Origin: a virus
Direction: 5' to 3' (one strand)
Virus record (IMG/VR): IMGVR_UViG_3300031140_000020
Location: 1-33,603 of that record
DNA: 33,603 bases
Position 1 is the first letter of the stretch; every line of letters starts with the position of its first letter. The notes under the pieces were generated by a model, which worked only from the letters and a program-made list of their open reading frames with translations, was not told the origin of the DNA and made no database searches. Shown piece by piece: positions 22,825 through 27,663 of the stretch. The position numbers and the translations under genes are program-made.

Positions 22825-22990
22825 TGCTTTCACCTTGGTTAAATGTGATTGAAGTTTCCATACCGCATTGTTGACAGTTATAGTGTGCCGATTGACCTAA
22901 CATACCTAACATATTTAGAGTACCGTTGCAGACTTCACAGAATTGGATTTCTTGGTCGAAATATTCGTTTTCGGTTTCTATGTCATTCAT
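22817..22990 (-). CDS. Small zinc-ribbon protein, 57 aa
   Basis: ATG at 22990 follows TAGGAGGTTATAACA, a near-perfect ribosome site. Cys18-x2-Cys21 and Cys39-x2-Cys42 form a four-Cys ribbon; the N-terminus is acidic. It fills the gap between the Cys-rich 223-aa gene and the HTH-like gene, overlapping the latter by 8 nt. Likely binds nucleic acid or a host protein; many anti-host phage factors have such folds, but no target is claimed. Confidence 0.6.
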   Translation of the reverse strand: MNDIETENEYFDQEIQFCEVCNGTLNMLGMLGQSAHYNCQQCGMETSITFNQGESNE

Positions 22991-23006
22991 TGTTATAACC
23001 TCCTAT

Positions 23007-23678
23007 TTAGTGTATTGGGATAACTATATTTTTGGCTTGACTATCAGTACCGCAACAAAGGCCGCAATCTTTACATTGGATAGAATGGGTAAAGTTGGGG
23101 CATACGATCTCATCGGACGCGAGTTTATTCGCGGCATACTTAACCGTGCGAAATGTTCTAAATCCTAGTTTATTAGCTTTAATCTTATCATTTATATTAT
23201 GTACGCTGGCCATGCACCAAGATTTAAGGAAGTTTGACTTCTTATCTTGCCAATTATGAGTATATCCCAGCAATCGTTTGAATTTAGCTCTAATAGATAG
23301 GCTTACTTTTTCAGGTCTTGCGGCTGGGTCACCGTAGGCACCGTCACGACCTAAATTATAGGCTTTATCCGGTTTAGTTACTAGTAACTTGCTTTTTGTT
23401 TTATGGATAGCATTAGCCGCAAAGCCGCAATTAACATAGCATGGTTGGTCTTCAATTGGCTTATCCTTATGTAATAGAGGACGCAATGGGCAGTTGCCAC
23501 AGATTGCTTGATCTAGTCCAGACTTCAAAGAATCGGTAGGTTTTTCGTTTGAACAAAGGATAGTAATTTGTGGGATGTTACCAGTTTTGATGTTAGTTGA
23601 TTTCTCTGTTAACGTAGAATAGATATCATCTTTGGTATATTCTGATTGACCTGCCCATAATAACGATGTATTCGCCAT
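23007..23678 (-). CDS. Conserved Cys-rich phage protein (DUF7227-like)
   Basis: AAGGAGGATAAACC precedes the ATG. The 223-aa product has Cys60-x2-Cys63, Cys80/Cys84, GAYGDPAA (113-120), GYTHNW (138-143), a WCMASVH segment and a final block CPNFTHSIQCKDCGLCCG. From memory this combination marks a family found in many phages and some archaeal viruses, described only as a domain of unknown function. The Cys clusters suggest metal or Fe-S binding. It is the largest gene of the leftward operon. Confidence 0.6.
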   Translation of the reverse strand: MANTSLLWAGQSEYTKDDIYSTLTEKSTNIKTGNIPQITILCSNEKPTDSLKSGLDQAICGNCPLRPLLHKDKPIEDQPCYVNCGFAANAIHKTKSKLLVTKPDKAYNLGRDGAYGDPAARPEKVSLSIRAKFKRLLGYTHNWQDKKSNFLKSWCMASVHNINDKIKANKLGFRTFRTVKYAANKLASDEIVCPNFTHSIQCKDCGLCCGTDSQAKNIVIPIH

Positions 23679-23710
23679 GGTTTATCCTCCTTATTTAAGA
23701 TTGATTAAAA

Positions 23711-23986
23711 TTAATATTGTCGGGTAACAGTCGGGCAAATTGCTTTAAGTGCCGTGTAAATATGATCATCGTTAAGGTAAGAATACAGGGTATTGCAAAC
23801 GTATTTAGATAAACCAGCCCCAAACATTAAATCAAAGCAAAAGCGTTTTTGTAAGTCTTTTGTTTTATCACTTCGTGAAAATAGCCCCGTTTCATATTCT
23901 TTAATGAGATTGTCCCGACCATGTACTGATAAAGTATGGTCTATTTCCTGTTTGATATGATTGAAATGTTCTGGTTTAATTTTCAT
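23711..23986 (-). CDS. Conserved hypothetical phage protein, 91 aa
   Basis: AAGGAACAATACC precedes the ATG. The helical sequence ends with FCFDLMFGAGLSKYVCNTLYSYLNDDHIYTALKA; the GLSxxVCxxLYSYLNDDHIxTALRAI pattern is, from memory, common in small proteins of environmental phages. Function unknown; leftward early operon. Confidence 0.55.
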   Translation of the reverse strand: MKIKPEHFNHIKQEIDHTLSVHGRDNLIKEYETGLFSRSDKTKDLQKRFCFDLMFGAGLSKYVCNTLYSYLNDDHIYTALKAICPTVTRQY

Positions 23987-24025
23987 GGTATTGTTCCTTA
24001 TTTAAGATTGAAAAGGTTTAAGAGT

Positions 24026-24235
24026 TTAGGCGGGGTTGGTATATTGATGGATCATTTTACCGCTGGCATTGTTTAGGCTTAAGTGATTAAGCTGGCCTGA
24101 CTCCTTACATTTATTATTAAGGGATAATAGGCGCTTATATTCCATTGCGGCATTGGTAAACTCCTTTGGATTGAATGAGGTATTAACGAGTTGGCCGTCT
24201 TTGTATGCTCCGTTTATTGTGTATCCTGTTACCAT
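24026..24235 (-). CDS. Hypothetical protein, 69 aa
   Basis: AAAGGAGCATCAATC precedes the ATG. Begins MVTGYTINGAYKDGQLVNTSF, then a helix EFTNAAMEYKRLLSLNN. No family recognised; supported by ribosome site and operon spacing. Confidence 0.45.
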   Translation of the reverse strand: MVTGYTINGAYKDGQLVNTSFNPKEFTNAAMEYKRLLSLNNKCKESGQLNHLSLNNASGKMIHQYTNPA

Positions 24236-24251
24236 GATTGATGCTCCTTTA

Positions 24252-24413
24252 TTAAATAACTTTAGTGTTAGGATTTAACGCTTGTATTTTTGCTTTGACT
24301 TCATTCAATGGCATACTTAGAAAGAATGGCGTTGGGTAAGTATCGCCGGTATCTGAAAAAGTAGCAAGGTATATATTTTGTTGAGTGTTGGTGGTGATTG
24401 TGATTGTTTCCAT
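24252..24413 (-). CDS. Small protein, 53 aa
   Basis: ATG at 24413 with AAGGAGCATACA upstream. Beta-rich start (METITITTNTQQNIYLATF), then a PTPFFLSMPL segment and a helix. Its stop lies close before the ribosome site of the next gene. The excellent ribosome site and fit in the chain support it. Function unknown. Confidence 0.55.
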   Translation of the reverse strand: METITITTNTQQNIYLATFSDTGDTYPTPFFLSMPLNEVKAKIQALNPNTKVI

Positions 24414-24423
24414 TGTATGCTCC

Positions 24424-24510
24424 TTAATTGTCGTTAAAGATAAATAATTGCGGAATAGCTATAATCAGGACTAACGCTATGCTCACTATGATAAAAACTG
24501 TTATAAGCAT
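24424..24510 (-). CDS. Tiny membrane peptide, 28 aa
   Basis: ATG at 24510 with GGAGG just upstream, inside the end of the previous gene. Reads MLITVFIIVSIALVLIIAI then PQLFIFNDN: a single membrane helix. Its last codons run into the ribosome site of the following gene. Function unknown. Confidence 0.5.
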   Translation of the reverse strand: MLITVFIIVSIALVLIIAIPQLFIFNDN

Positions 24511-24511
24511 A

Positions 24512-24676
24512 TTAGAACCTCCAAATCGAATCATCATCCATTTCTTGAACCATTTCGCAATTCTCTATGAAGAAACGTAAAGAGAATAAAATCAGGTCTT
24601 CATCATCCAAAAGCTCGGTATCTTCTGGGAAGCGTCTTCTGATTTCTTGTAGCTTTTCGGTGATTGTATTTTCCAT
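24512..24676 (-). CDS. Acidic small protein, first gene of leftward operon, 54 aa
   Basis: ATG at 24676 follows ATAAGGAGAAGCAACC. Helical and strongly acidic (FPEDTELLDDEDLILF, MVQEMDDDSIW). It is the first gene after the leftward promoter at 24723-24751. Small acidic early phage proteins can mimic DNA or bind host enzymes, but nothing specific is shown here. Confidence 0.55.
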   Translation of the reverse strand: MENTITEKLQEIRRRFPEDTELLDDEDLILFSLRFFIENCEMVQEMDDDSIWRF

Positions 24677-24722
24677 GGTTGCTTCTCCTTATTTATAGAA
24701 TGAATACTGATTTACTATCCAT

Positions 24723-24751
24723 ATAATAAACCCTATGATTTGAGATTGCAA
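24723..24751 (-). promoter_or_regulatory. Leftward early promoter
   Basis: On the minus strand TTGCAA (24751-24746, 4 of 6), a 17-bp spacer and TATTAT (24728-24723, 5 of 6). Transcription would start near 24716, giving a 40-nt leader before the first leftward gene. It is the only good leftward promoter seen upstream of the operon. Confidence 0.55.
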
Positions 24752-24783
24752 TGTTTATTTGTATATTATTTAATTTAGTTTGT

Positions 24784-24806
24784 AACTCCTATGAATATAG
24801 GGAGTT
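24784..24806. promoter_or_regulatory. Inverted repeat, operator candidate
   Basis: AACTCC-TAT and ATA-GGGAGTT form an imperfect palindrome centred near 24795, 33 bp upstream of the leftward -35. A TTTGTAACT half-site overlaps its left end (24779-24787). Size and place fit a repressor or activator site. Confidence 0.4.
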
Positions 24807-24844
24807 GGTCAACAATAGATATATACCATGCGAATTGCGTGTAC

Positions 24845-24873
24845 TTTGTAACTGTGTTACTATTTGTGTAACT
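24845..24873. promoter_or_regulatory. GTAAC operator cluster
   Basis: GTAAC-TGT-GTTAC at 24848-24860 is a perfect palindrome, and a third GTAAC at 24868-24872 overlaps the -35 of the rightward promoter. With TTTGTAACT at 24779-24787 this gives repeated TTTGTAACT-like sites across the divergent region, as expected for a dimeric regulator that controls both directions. Confidence 0.45.
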
Positions 24874-24893
24874 TTTATACAATATGCTATATT
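24864..24893 (+). promoter_or_regulatory. Rightward promoter with extended -10
   Basis: TGC-TATATT at 24885-24893 is an extended -10; TTGTGT at 24864-24869 is a weak -35 with an 18-bp spacer. It would start transcription near 24900 and drive the gene at 24944. The -35 overlaps the GTAAC half-site. Confidence 0.45.
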
Positions 24894-24943
24894 ATGATGA
24901 ATAGGTATAAACGCAAGCGATTAAAGGGAAATGCATTATATGG

Positions 24944-25636
24944 ATGATAAGGGAGCGGTGCGAGATATGGGGAAATGTCAAGGGAAAAGTGAGAGGGATA
25001 AAGCGTTATGTTCCAAGAAACACAGCGGTCGGTGCTTCGGTGAGTAAAGGTAAACCTATCTCTAAATTATATCATCTATCCTTCGACCAACTACCAGCAT
25101 TAGAAGAACAGTTAATGAAATTAAAGTCTCGATCGAATGAAATGCGACGGGGAATTATATCAGCAATGGCGAGTGCGATAGGATTGTGTGACGTTGCTCT
25201 ATTAGCTGACAGAATGGGCTTAGCCCAATTGGGCAGGGAAAGTTTGGCACGTAACTTGCAAGCAAGCAACGATCATGCCGCAACAAATGGCACGGACATT
25301 GCAAGGTGCAAGGATGATGCCGCATCTCTGGCACGGGACTTGCAAGGGGATTCTGGCACGGGTATTGCAGGGAGAAGTGAGGGGGTGGGGGGGGGTATAA
25401 ACAAGCCGCTACTTAATTTATTTGAGGATCCCTCATACCTTGACTCACCTATCTCCCCAAAAAAAAATTCCATTCAAGAGACATATGCCGATTTTGGCTT
25501 TAGAGTGGTAGAGATGTTAGAATATTGGAATGAAATTAAGTTAGAGGATGCAGAATGGACAGAAAGTTACAAATCATACGTATTAAAGAACAAAGAAAGC
25601 CGGAGCGATCTAGTTCAGCGGCTGAGCGAGTTATAG
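24944..25636 (+). CDS. Unrecognised protein gene that carries the TGGCACG-N4-TTGCA array
   Basis: 230 aa from ATG 24944; no in-frame alternative is better, though the ribosome site (AAAGGG) is distant. Residues 1-90 are basic then helical (KLYHLSFDQLPALEEQLMKL, RRGIISAMASAIGLCDVALL). Residues 100-150 are encoded by the repeat region and are low-complexity; the C-terminal 70 residues are an acidic helical domain (FGFRVVEMLEYWNEIKLEDAEW). No family recognised; a DNA-binding protein that acts on its own internal repeats (as lambda O does) is one idea. G9 at 25387-25395 and A9 at 25459-25467 make the frame prone to slippage. A second frame is open at 24931-25047 (ATGs at 24931 and 24940) with three Cys. 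Confidence 0.55.
   Translation: MIRERCEIWGNVKGKVRGIKRYVPRNTAVGASVSKGKPISKLYHLSFDQLPALEEQLMKLKSRSNEMRRGIISAMASAIGLCDVALLADRMGLAQLGRESLARNLQASNDHAATNGTDIARCKDDAASLARDLQGDSGTGIAGRSEGVGGGINKPLLNLFEDPSYLDSPISPKKNSIQETYADFGFRVVEMLEYWNEIKLEDAEWTESYKSYVLKNKESRSDLVQRLSEL
25245..25260 (+). promoter_or_regulatory. Sigma-54-like site 1
   Basis: TGGCACG-TAAC-TTGCA. In the codon phase that gives SLARNLQ. Perfect at all twelve fixed positions. Confidence 0.6.
25288..25303 (+). promoter_or_regulatory. Sigma-54-like site 2
   Basis: TGGCACG-GACA-TTGCA. Read in a different codon phase from site 1, giving NGTDIAR. Confidence 0.6.
25329..25344 (+). promoter_or_regulatory. Sigma-54-like site 3
   Basis: TGGCACG-GGAC-TTGCA. 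Same codon phase as site 1, giving SLARDLQ. Confidence 0.6.
25354..25369 (+). promoter_or_regulatory. Sigma-54-like site 4
   Basis: TGGCACG-GGTA-TTGCA. Same codon phase as site 2, giving SGTGIAG. If used as a promoter, the start would be near 25380, leading into the packaging genes. Confidence 0.6.
25381..25395 (+). repeat. Poly-G tract (G5-T-G9) inside the gene
   Basis: The G9 run at 25387-25395 is read GTG-GGG-GGG-GGT. With one G lost the frame meets TAA two codons later; with one G gained it meets TAA after about seven codons. It lies 12 bp after site 4. Confidence 0.7.
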
Positions 25637-25743
25637 AGTATGCTGACGATGATGATATTGGTATTTCTAGTAATTGGCCTATTATGGTTGACAGATTAAT
25701 AGAGTTACGTAAGAAGGAGAAGGCATGTATTTATTCGTATTAA
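25555..25743 (+). CDS. Hypothetical protein, 62 aa
   Basis: ATG 25555 with AGAGGATGCAGA upstream overlaps the array gene by 82 nt in another frame. Basic start (MDRKLQIIRIKEQRKPER), then an acidic DDDDIG and a helix MVDRLIELRKKEK. No family recognised; the first gene wholly downstream of the sigma-54-like sites. Confidence 0.45.
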   Translation: MDRKLQIIRIKEQRKPERSSSAAERVIEYADDDDIGISSNWPIMVDRLIELRKKEKACIYSY

Positions 25744-25925
25744 TTCACATAGTATTATCGGCCCCAGTGCCTTATGTAGATCATATGCAGGTTATCAGTT
25801 TTCATCAGAGTGCTATGGAGTGCCAGAAGGTACATGACGCTACTCTAGTTAAAATGAAAGATGATAACCCATTACCCAATGGGGTTAACCTTGGCTGCGT
25901 GCCATTAAATGGACAAACGACATGA
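25725..25925 (+). CDS. Small exported protein, 66 aa
   Basis: AAGAAGGAGAAGGC precedes the ATG. Residues 1-14 (MYLFVLIHIVLSAP) look like a signal peptide; the mature part has two Cys (MECQKVH, LGCVP) suited to a disulfide. The C-x(~24)-C arrangement recalls small phage envelope proteins of unknown role. Confidence 0.45.
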   Translation: MYLFVLIHIVLSAPVPYVDHMQVISFHQSAMECQKVHDATLVKMKDDNPLPNGVNLGCVPLNGQTT

Positions 25926-26104
25926 GCGAACAAAAGGCGAAGATTGAAGCACACCCTGATTTTTTCACAGATATATCCCATAGAGATTGGTTAGCAGGTA
26001 TGGCTATGCAAGGTTATATAGCTTCTGCTGAGTGGCGTGATACTGATGTTCCAAAATATGCCTATAGGATGGCAGATAAGATGATAAAGGACTCTAATGA
26101 CTGA
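25922..26104 (+). CDS. Conserved small phage protein, 60 aa
   Basis: ATGA overlap with the previous gene. Contains SHRDWLAGMAMQGYIA then YAYRMADKMIK. From memory, the RDWFAGxAxxG ... AYxxADxM pattern is very common in small phage proteins of unknown function. Overlaps the TerS-like gene by 8 nt. Confidence 0.55.
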   Translation: MSEQKAKIEAHPDFFTDISHRDWLAGMAMQGYIASAEWRDTDVPKYAYRMADKMIKDSND

Positions 26105-26486
26105 TAAGCGTTTAATGAATCCTAATTCATTGAAGAACCTTAAGCACAATGGTAGGCAGAAGGGTTCTGGCAATAAGCTTGGAGCGTCCTTTAAGGAGGA
26201 TCTATTAGACTTATGGAACTCTATAAAGAAGGATGATGATGGTCAGTACAAGAAGAGAGGTCAAGTACTCTTAAGGAAGGCAGCGGATAAAGACCCGTTG
26301 GGCTTTGTGAAGATGATGGCTACTTTAGTGCCTAAGGAAGTTACACCGTTAGAAGAGGCTAGGAGTGAGGCTAGTTTCGCTGAAACTCTTATGAGGATGA
26401 ACGAAAAGACATCTCAGGCAGAGCTAGAAGATGTAATTATTGACGTTGACGGCATTATAGGCCGAGAAGGGGAGTTAGATGATTGA
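26097..26486 (+). CDS. terS: Terminase small subunit-like protein
   Basis: 129 aa. A disordered basic start (NPNSLKNLKHNGRQKGSGNK) is followed by FKEDLLDLWNSIKKDD, RGQVLLRKAADKDPLGFVKMMATLVPKEV and a charged helix. The F-x-x-x-L ... ADKDPLxFVKMMATLVPKE block is typical of DUF5681-type small terminase or terminase-associated proteins upstream of TerL. It would bind the packaging site and deliver DNA to the large subunit. Proximity to TerL supports this; the array at 25245 lies 850 bp upstream and could be its target. Confidence 0.6.
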   Translation: MTDKRLMNPNSLKNLKHNGRQKGSGNKLGASFKEDLLDLWNSIKKDDDGQYKKRGQVLLRKAADKDPLGFVKMMATLVPKEVTPLEEARSEASFAETLMRMNEKTSQAELEDVIIDVDGIIGREGELDD

Positions 26487-26712
26487 GGGCATATTACTAG
26501 GGTTATGTGTGGTTGCATTAGCATGGGGTATTCCGTTTGCCTTCATGTTGAAGGGAAGTATAGGGCGTGAGTTTGAAAGGGCCAGAGCGATGCCTCAGGC
26601 TCCTCATATCAACAGTGCAGGCGAGGAATGGTACTTTGTCGGTGACACGATGAAAGATGGTAGTGAAGGCCCAAGATCTTGGAGGTTGTTACGCACTGGT
26701 GTGAAGGTATGA
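26479..26712 (+). CDS. Small membrane protein, 77 aa
   Basis: GGGGAGTTAG precedes the ATG. Residues 2-24 form one span (IEGILLGLCVVALAWGIPFAF); the rest is soluble, with EEWYFVGDTMKDGSEGPRSW. Function unknown. Confidence 0.45.
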   Translation: MIEGILLGLCVVALAWGIPFAFMLKGSIGREFERARAMPQAPHINSAGEEWYFVGDTMKDGSEGPRSWRLLRTGVKV

Positions 26713-27497
26713 AGATAGCTATTGTGGGGTTTAGTGCATCTAGTTATGATGATGCTCCTTGGGAGGACGATAAGTGGGAGAAGTGGGGTATGCCTTGGGA
26801 CGGTAAAGGCTGGGAGCGTTATGACAGGTTATTTGAGATGCACTCTCCAGTATTATGGGATTCTAAGATGGCAGAGCCTTTTATTGAGTTTTGGGATGGT
26901 GACAAGTTTCACAGGAAGAGCCATCGTCCAGACGATTACTACCCTATAGAGGGTGAAGAAGGTCGTTTATTAAAGGCTGCTCACAGTACTAAACATAAGG
27001 TGTATGCTCAGACAGGTATTGAGGAGTGTAACGTCAAGAATAGTCAAGGCTTAATCACTTATCCATTTAAGCGTGTAATTAAGGTTACTGGCTGTGATTA
27101 CTTCCAGAGTAGCATTGCTTATGCTCTAGCATTAGCTATTACAGAGATTAAGGCTAATGATGCAATAGTAATAGCTGAGATAGCTCTTTATGGAGTGGAT
27201 GTATCTCCTGATGAGGAGTGGTCGTATCAGAGGGCTAATATTGAGTACTTGATAGGTGTAGCACGTGGTATGGGTATTGAGGTGACTATCCCTGAGAGTT
27301 CAGCCTTATGTAAGTTTCAGGATCAAGTGATTAAGTATGGTGCTATGGATGTAGCGTATACGAAGCGTTATGGGGTTATAAGGGAGCCTCAGACATTTAT
27401 AAGGCATTCTTTAGGTGAAAAATACAGTATTAAACAATTAATGACTTTGGATTTACCAGAGAGACTAAAAAAGGAACTATTAGACTATGCCGGATAA
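26709..27497 (+). CDS. Conserved phage protein, Rossmann-like, next to terminase
   Basis: ATG 26709 in an ATGA overlap is preferred over the in-frame ATG at 26679, as it starts MKIAIVGFSASSYDDAPWED, a nucleotide-binding-like first strand and loop. Later blocks are WERYDRLFEMHSP and SIAYALALAI, then EIALYGVDVSPDEEWSYQRANIEYLIGVARGMGI and IPESSALC. From memory this GVDM ... YxxQRxxxEYLIGxAxGxGI ... PxxSxL pattern occurs in a family common near phage terminase genes, with no known reaction. 262 aa is usual. Confidence 0.6.
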   Translation: MKIAIVGFSASSYDDAPWEDDKWEKWGMPWDGKGWERYDRLFEMHSPVLWDSKMAEPFIEFWDGDKFHRKSHRPDDYYPIEGEEGRLLKAAHSTKHKVYAQTGIEECNVKNSQGLITYPFKRVIKVTGCDYFQSSIAYALALAITEIKANDAIVIAEIALYGVDVSPDEEWSYQRANIEYLIGVARGMGIEVTIPESSALCKFQDQVIKYGAMDVAYTKRYGVIREPQTFIRHSLGEKYSIKQLMTLDLPERLKKELLDYAG

Positions 27498-27663
27498 GTT
27501 GACTGCTGCTCAGCGAACACAAATAGAAGCAGGCCGACACCATGATTTAGAGACGTTAGTGGATGAGCGTACTCAGGAGTTCTGGATCACTATCTGCCAG
27601 ATGCAGGCCCAAATAAGCGCATTAGAGGAGTATGCGGATAGGATGAAGGTATTGCATGAGTAA
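27487..27663 (+). CDS. Small helical protein between Rossmann-like gene and terminase, 58 aa
   Basis: ATG at 27487 with AAAAAGGAACT upstream; overlaps the previous gene by 11 nt and the terminase start by 8 nt. The product is helical and acidic (IEAGRHHDLETLVDERTQEF, MQAQISALEEYADRMKVLHE), coiled-coil like. It is too short for usual gene calling but fills a 158-nt gap exactly. Possibly a terminase accessory. Confidence 0.6.
   Translation: MPDKLTAAQRTQIEAGRHHDLETLVDERTQEFWITICQMQAQISALEEYADRMKVLHE

Larger units (their letters stand above)
25245..25369 (+). repeat. Array of four sigma-54-consensus elements
   Basis: Four copies of TGGCACG-N4-TTGCA start at 25245, 25288, 25329 and 25354, all on the plus strand. 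Start-to-start distances are 43, 41 and 25 bp. The spacers are TAAC, GACA, GGAC and GGTA; three copies are followed by AAG and the fourth by GGG. An ATGCCGCA block precedes copies 2 and 3, so the unit may have grown by duplication. The published sigma-54 consensus is TGGCACG-N4-TTGC(A/T). Alternatives are replication iterons or terminase-binding sites. Confidence 0.85.

Noticed and set aside
22244-24917. 12-bp direct repeat TATAAACGCAAG at 22244 and 24906
   Set aside because: Only two copies, one inside a small gene, with no structure around them; could be chance in AT-rich sequence.
24944-25636. Idea that the region is only non-coding regulatory DNA
   Set aside because: A 230-codon frame in AT-rich DNA without stops, with folded-looking N- and C-terminal parts, is unlikely by chance. 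It is kept as a gene that also carries sites.
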